This document shows positions 59,186 through 64,000 of a DNA stretch of 64,000 nt, piece after piece (within the stretch, counting starts at the first letter, position 1; each line of letters begins with the position of its first letter). This stretch comes from Dactylis glomerata. Taxonomy: Eukaryota; Streptophyta; Magnoliopsida; Poales; Poaceae. Location: positions 2,449,340-2,513,339 of the forward strand of contig QXEO01002115.1 in assembly GCA_007115705.1 (NCBI GenBank), given 5' to 3'. Both the position numbers and the translations under genes were made by a program. The notes beneath the pieces were generated by a model that saw nothing but the letters and a program-made list of their open reading frames with translations, did not search any database and was not told the origin of the DNA.

Positions 59186-61622
59186 TTAGTTAATGGGAAG
59201 AGGCTCGCCGTTCCACTCCTTGAGGCACTCGAGCATGGGGTCGATGTGCTTGCCCTGGCTGATCCCCACGAACACCTTGTCACACTCTTCGCCGGGTCCC
59301 AGGAGCTTCTCCCCGGTCAGGAACACGCAGCCAAGCTCCTCACGAACGAACCTGTACAGCGGGAACGACCTGCTCCCCTTGATCAGGTTCGGGACCGGCG
59401 GCCCTTCTCCACGGCGGTGCGCGCGGCCTCGATCTCACGTGGCAACGCCGACGCGAGCTCCTCCTCCAGCTTGCCGATCTTGTTGAGCACCTCATCGTCG
59501 CCGTTGCTCCTGCTGGCTAGGGCGTGCTCGAGGAGCACGCTGCGCAGCTTCTGCATCAGCGGGTAGTGGTCGCAGCACGGGTCGTCGGCGTAGCTGAACA
59601 CGGCCACGCGGTCGATGGCCTCCGTGAGTTTCCTCTCGCTGCCGGGGGCGCCGTCGAGGAACTTCTCGGCGAGCCCCGCCACGCACCTGATGACGGAGCT
59701 CTTGATGTTCTCCTCCAGGTGGCGGAGGTCGGCGGCCTGGCAGAGCGCCACCATGTACGTCGCGGACATGAGCTTCAGCATGTCCACCGCTTCCGCGGTC
59801 TTCCTGGCCGACACGAGGCCCAGCGAGTTCACCCCCTGGTTGTGCTGCTCCGCGCTCTGCACGTGGTTCGTCACCGGGTTGGCCAGGTACTGGAGCTCGG
59901 AGCAGTAGGCGGCCATGGCGATCTCGGCGCCCTTCATACCGTAGTCCAGGCTCGGGTTGCGGCCGCCCGCCAGGTTTGACGACAGACCGTTGTTGTAGAA
60001 CTCGTTCACCAGCTCCGAGAACTGCGCGAACATCAGCTTCCCGATGTTGGCGATGGCGAGACGGGTGTTGTCCATGGACACGCCGATGGGCGTTCCCTGG
60101 AAGTTGCCGCCGTGGAGAGCCGTGGCGCGCTGGAGGTCGATGACGGGGTTGTCGTTCACGGAGTTCACCTCCCGCTCGATGCACTTGGTGGCTGCCCGAA
60201 TGACCTCGATCTGCGGGCCCAGCCACTGCGGCGCCGTGCGCAGCGCGTACCTATCCTGCTTCGGCTTCAGGAGCGCGTCAGTGCTGTTCACCTTCTTGGC
60301 GTGGACCATGAACGAGCTGCCGGCCAGGATGTGCTCCATGATCGCCGCGGCCTCGATGGAGCCCGGGTGATGCTTCAGCTTGTGGATCAGGTGGTCGGCG
60401 AACTCAGGCTTGCCGTGCATAACCTCGCAGAACACCGCGGACAGAACCTCGGCGAGGACGGCGAGGACGTTGCAGTCGAACAGCACCATGGCTGCAAGGG
60501 CGGCGCCCACGGCCGTGCCGTTGACAATAGAGAGCCCTTCCTTGGGGTTCAGCTTGAAGAATCCACCCTCTATCCCGGCGATCTTGAATGCCCCGGCGGC
60601 GTCCACGATCCTACCGTCGACGGTGACGGCCTGCGCGTTGGGCCGTCCGGTGAGGACACCGGCGATATAAGCAAGCGGGACCACGTCGCCGCTCGCGGTT
60701 ATGCTGCCACGGAGAGGGATCCTCGGGCTGACTCCCTTATTCAGGAGCTTGACGACGGCCTCCAGAATCTCGAAACGTATGCCGGAATAGCCTTGGAGTT
60801 GGGTGTTGATGCGCACCAGCATGGACGCACGTGTCACCTCCGATGGCAGCTCGTGGTCACGGCCGATGCCGAATACGCCAGCAATGAGATGCCTGCGGGG
60901 AAGAAAATTAGCAAAACCGATTTCTAAGATATTTGTTACCTAGGATTGCAAGAGCCACATGCTATATATTGCTACTGCCACATACTCCCAATTATGCTGG
61001 GTACCTTTTATATTATGTGAACTAGAGTGGGACTAGCAAAGATGCTATCTTCGATGTGTAAACCTGTTGTGCTCCCGATGTTGAGTTACATTTGGGGACT
61101 ATCAGTTCAAAATTTTGGATCAAAATTTGAACTAGAAATTCTAGAATGAACTACAATTGGGATATTGGAGGGATCCCACTTGAAATCTTAATGTTGAGAT
61201 ACCTGTGTGTGGACGGTGTCTTTTATGTGAGGGAGGGCTGGCAGAGTGTCGTACCTCACGAGCTCAACTTGGAGGGCGTGCACGTCTCTGGTGCGACGGT
61301 GGGAGGTGCCACCGTAACCTGTAGTGACGCCGTAGATGTCGCCTCCGTTCACCACAGAGTCCACGATCCACTCGCTGCAGGCCTTGACGCGGGGGCGCGC
61401 CTCGTCGGCGAGCTCGACGGTGACGCCGGAAGCATCCTTGCCGTGGGCGACGGCAGCGACCTGGCCGACGCTGAGGCCGGCGCCCACGATCTTCACGACA
61501 CGCTCGCGGGACAGCGCCACCATACGCTTGACCTCATCGAGGTGGCTACCGGTGAGCTCCGCCGCCGCAGCGCCCCAGTTGAGCGGGTCCTTCTCAGCGA
61601 TGTGCCCGTTGTTGGTCGCCAT
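59186..61622 (-). pseudogene. PAL: Phenylalanine/tyrosine ammonia-lyase (PAL/PTAL), two exons, frameshift near C-terminus
   Basis: Deaminates L-Phe to trans-cinnamate, the entry step of phenylpropanoid and lignin synthesis; a cytosolic tetramer. Exon 1 is 61622-61255 and exon 2 is 60892-59186, with a 362-bp intron inside an Arg codon (AG|G), the known PAL position. The MIO-forming Ala-Ser-Gly is at residues 189-191 ([12 protein letters not shown]), and the catalytic Tyr is Y103 in [32 protein letters not shown] and [13 protein letters not shown] are present. Residue 124 is His (ELVRHLIAG), the residue linked to Tyr use in grass PTAL; PAL-only enzymes have Phe. [11 protein letters not shown] has Gly where Asp is usual. 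One base is missing near 59399-59400, moving the last ~70 codons out of frame; with that base length would be 691 residues, near family size. May be a sequencing error, otherwise a truncated enzyme. Confidence 0.88.
60893..61254 (-). other. Intron of the PAL gene
   Basis: GT-AG borders: donor GTGAG|GTACGAC, acceptor CCCCGCAG|GCAT. Phase and place match the conserved intron of plant PAL genes. Nothing else seen inside. Confidence 0.9.
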
Positions 61623-63106
61623 TGATCTGGTGGCACGGGCGGTGGTGGCTGGTTGCTGGCTGAGGGCAAGCAATGATGAGCAGAGAACTTCTCTTATCTC
61701 TTGGAGGGAAACCAAAAACATAGACGGGGTGCTTAAATAATGGTAGGACGGAGATGCCTGTGAGTCTGTGACGCACGAACGCACGCCTCGCGGGTTGTCT
61801 CCTAGCTCTCGTTCTTCCCTTCCAACGATTCTCTAACCTTGAATGTGTCATTGCAAAGCATCCGCAGCTACAGTCTACAGCATACATAAAATCATCCGCC
61901 AAACCAAGTCCTTAACACAACCAAAAGCAAGCCAATTCTATTTATCCCAGAGGAAAATTGGGAGCTAACCTGCCAAATGTCCTAGCACATGCATGAGTTG
62001 TCACATGGAAATGGTCTAGCCTGATAGTTGTTATCCACCATCGATCAAAAATCTCACTTGCTAGCAACTCGTTCACTTCATATGCTAAAATGTTCGCTCG
62101 ATATAATCTTCCATAATGATTAGTACACTAGAGTTCCACATAATCGTACCGTCAGTACAGTAGATTATCAAAGTCAGCAAAAATCCAAACTTCTAGAGCT
62201 GGTTAATAGAAGGAGGTGAAGAATTAAGAGCACCTCCAGCATATTCCAAAAACACTCCCATCCTCTTAATTTTTTTTTAAAAAAAACATAGAATACAATG
62301 CTCTAGCAGATGTCGTATTATCAGTACAAAAGCTTTTTTTGTTGGGATGCTATTTTCCCAAGAACACGCATATGGGTTCGAAAACCTCACTCGATTTTTG
62401 GCAGGTCGAAAAACTAGATTGCAGGAAAGTTATCCCCGGTACCGAGGACAAGACAAAAAGGATCTTTAAACATATGCTTAGTTTCACCCTTTGAAAAATG
62501 TATATGTGGGAACTTTTGAGTGCCAATAAAAGGAAAGACCTCGGTCATGAGGCGAATTAGCTCTTTCCCGACTACCAATATCCATGGGCAACTGGATTGT
62601 GTGGAAATGTGTTTTTTTTTGCTCTTTCTCAGATAACCGTGACCATGGGCGAGAGGAACACATATAAACATTGTTAACCAAACTTTATGGGCCCCACTAC
62701 AATTATATCCTCCCCGTTATATTGAACCCTCCCCTTTCTCTCCCAACACGGACGATGGCATGCGCCGCCACGGGAGGCCAACAAGCAATGACCTTAGGAG
62801 TGAGTAGGGTACGCGTGCACCGATGACAAAGACCAAAGGAGAGGCAATCGACAGGTGGAGGTCGAGATGGGATGAGGATGATGCAGCGAGGCGGCGGGAG
62901 GGGGGAAGTGCCAACAGCTATAAGATGCGAGTTGCATGCAGTCCGATGAACGGTGGATATGATGGCGGTGGATTTGTCTTAGCTTCTTCCCTCACTTCAA
63001 CTGCGCCTTATTCCCTCTCTCTAGCACCTCGCTCCCACAACTACGGTGTTGGTCGGAATCACCTCTTGGCATGTGTACCCATAAGCTAGCACCACCACAC
63101 GTGAGG
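61623..63106. other. PAL upstream region
   Basis: No gene is supported. A weak TATA-like TTATTTAAG lies on the minus strand near 61732-61740, about 110 bp before the ATG. GAGCACCTCCAGCATATTCC at 62228 resembles an end of common grass DNA transposons, but the other end is not found. Confidence 0.35.
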
Positions 63107-63438
63107 TTAGGGCATGTACAATGGTTGGCAAGATAGTATTATCTGGGACGCTTCATGTCATTAGATATGACCAAAAAAATGTCACACAATGGGGTATCTC
63201 TTAGCGTTATCTCCAACAAATTATTGTTTGCATGCTTCTAAAGTTATGGCATGATAAAAAATGAACAAGTAAGTGTGTGATTAAGATAAACCAACTCTCA
63301 TATGGCAGAGGAAAGTTTCTTATCTTCTTAGTAACATATCATCTCTTAGCTAAGAGAAGACAAGCATCTTTTTTCCTCTTCTCACATCACCAATGATTCT
63401 ACATGGCTAATAAGAAATAACAATTGTACATGACCGGC
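63107..63438. mobile_element. MITE with ~16-bp inverted ends
   Basis: Begins GGGCATGTACAATGGTT; the last bases read in reverse GGTCATGTACAATTGTT. 332 bp, AT-rich, no ORF. A target duplication was not clear, so the superfamily is left open. Confidence 0.65.
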
Positions 63439-63705
63439 GGCTAAACATGTCCACGTGGACTTAGAAACCCCAACAATGTTTGATGTTATAGTCATGACAT
63501 GTGACGCTGCAATCTCTTAGGTCATTAACAATGTATTTCATAGCATGTTTTCTTACGACAAATTAAAATTTCATAGCCAACTATCCCAATGCATTGTCTC
63601 TCAAGAGCAAGTACACTAAGGTGACATAAGAGGGCTATAAGGATTTAAATAATATATTTTTTCTAAGTTAGAGGAGAGAGAAGATAAGCGGTACGACAAG
63701 AGCTA

Positions 63706-63942
63706 CTCCCTCCATGCCGGTTTTTATTAGGCAATTACGTACTCCGAGAAAAACTTTGACCATAAATTTGGTTAAAAAAGTATGAGATATATGCCACAAT
63801 AATTATATTATTTGATTCATATTCAAAAGAAATTTTCAATGGTATAATTTTTATGGCATATACCTCATATTTTATTGACAAATTTAATGGTCAAAGTTTA
63901 TCTCAAAATGTCCAATGGGCTAATAAATCGGTATGGAGGGAG
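63706..63942. mobile_element. Stowaway (Tc1/Mariner) MITE
   Basis: 237 bp, begins CTCCCTCCATGCCGG and ends CGGTATGGAGGGAG, bounded by TA at 63704-63705 and 63943-63944. The CTCCCTCC ends and TA duplication are diagnostic. The rest is an imperfect long hairpin. Confidence 0.93.
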
Positions 63943-64000
63943 TAACTGCAGCACGGGCTCTTGGACAGTTTGTGACAATGTGATGTTGGCCAGATATTAA

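Noticed and set aside
59399..59400. Programmed frameshift in PAL
   Set aside because: PAL is not known to use frameshifting, and no slippery site is visible; a deletion or sequence error is simpler.
59492..60226. 244-residue minus-strand ORF in the +1 frame of PAL
   Set aside because: Overlaps the true PAL frame; Arg/Pro/Gly-rich with no domain.
60112..60927. 271-residue plus-strand ORF opposite PAL
   Set aside because: Lies antisense to a well-supported conserved exon of high GC; His/Arg/Leu-rich composition typical of a shadow frame.
1..64000. tRNA genes or CRISPR arrays
   Set aside because: No cloverleaf-like gene apart from the tRNA-derived SINE head, and no short regularly spaced repeats; the direct repeats found are 117-675 bp long.

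Overview
The window is nuclear DNA of a grass, most likely a pooid (wheat/barley/oat group). Evidence for this is the nested Ty3/gypsy Tat-type LTR retrotransposons, Stowaway and hAT MITEs, an Au-type SINE, GT-AG introns, and a phenylalanine ammonia-lyase gene with the conserved intron inside an Arg codon and the His typical of grass bifunctional enzymes. No species can be named from the sequence alone. No tRNA, rRNA, CRISPR or bacterial-type operon was seen.

Layout. 1-11271: copy A of a large minus-strand Tat-type element, cut by the left window edge. 11272-18606: older sequence with a GRF-zinc-finger gene, a broken coiled-coil gene, a 666-bp tandem array and a small zf-XS-like zinc-finger gene. 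18607-27436: a complete plus-strand Tat-type element of a second family (element C, 334-bp LTRs, TSD CCTGT). 27437-28960: a short Ala-rich gene. 28961-44039: copy B, a complete 15.1-kb element of the same family as copy A (926-bp LTRs, TSD CATAC). 44040-48060: two convergent B3-domain genes or pseudogenes and diverged tandem repeats. 48061-55480: mostly decayed repeats, including three LTR-like modules in a row and an ~800-bp duplication. 55525-56467: a TPR gene (minus). 56468-59185: MITEs, an Au SINE carrying a hAT MITE, and unassigned sequence. 59186-61622: a two-exon PAL/PTAL gene (minus). 61623-64000: intergenic sequence with two MITEs.

The retrotransposons are the most interesting part. 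Both families share these traits: (i) gag-protease and RT-RNaseH-integrase lie in one frame separated by a single TAG at the identical place, 21 codons before a conserved GVPREL-like motif; (ii) two RNase H domains, the first lacking its usual catalytic Asp; (iii) an accessory gene in antisense orientation between integrase and the 3' LTR, with its own TATA box. In copies A/B this is a seven-exon gene with a PF04195-type ('putative gypsy type transposon') domain and coiled coils. In element C it is an intronless AT-hook/B3-domain gene that looks captured from the host. Copy A and element C are clearly decayed. Copy B is youngest (about 9 differences between its 926-bp LTRs by eye) but also carries nonsense codons.

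The host genes near the right end (TPR, PAL/PTAL) each contain one apparent frameshift. These could be real pseudogenisation or sequence error. All counts and alignments were made by eye; no database search or alignment program was available.
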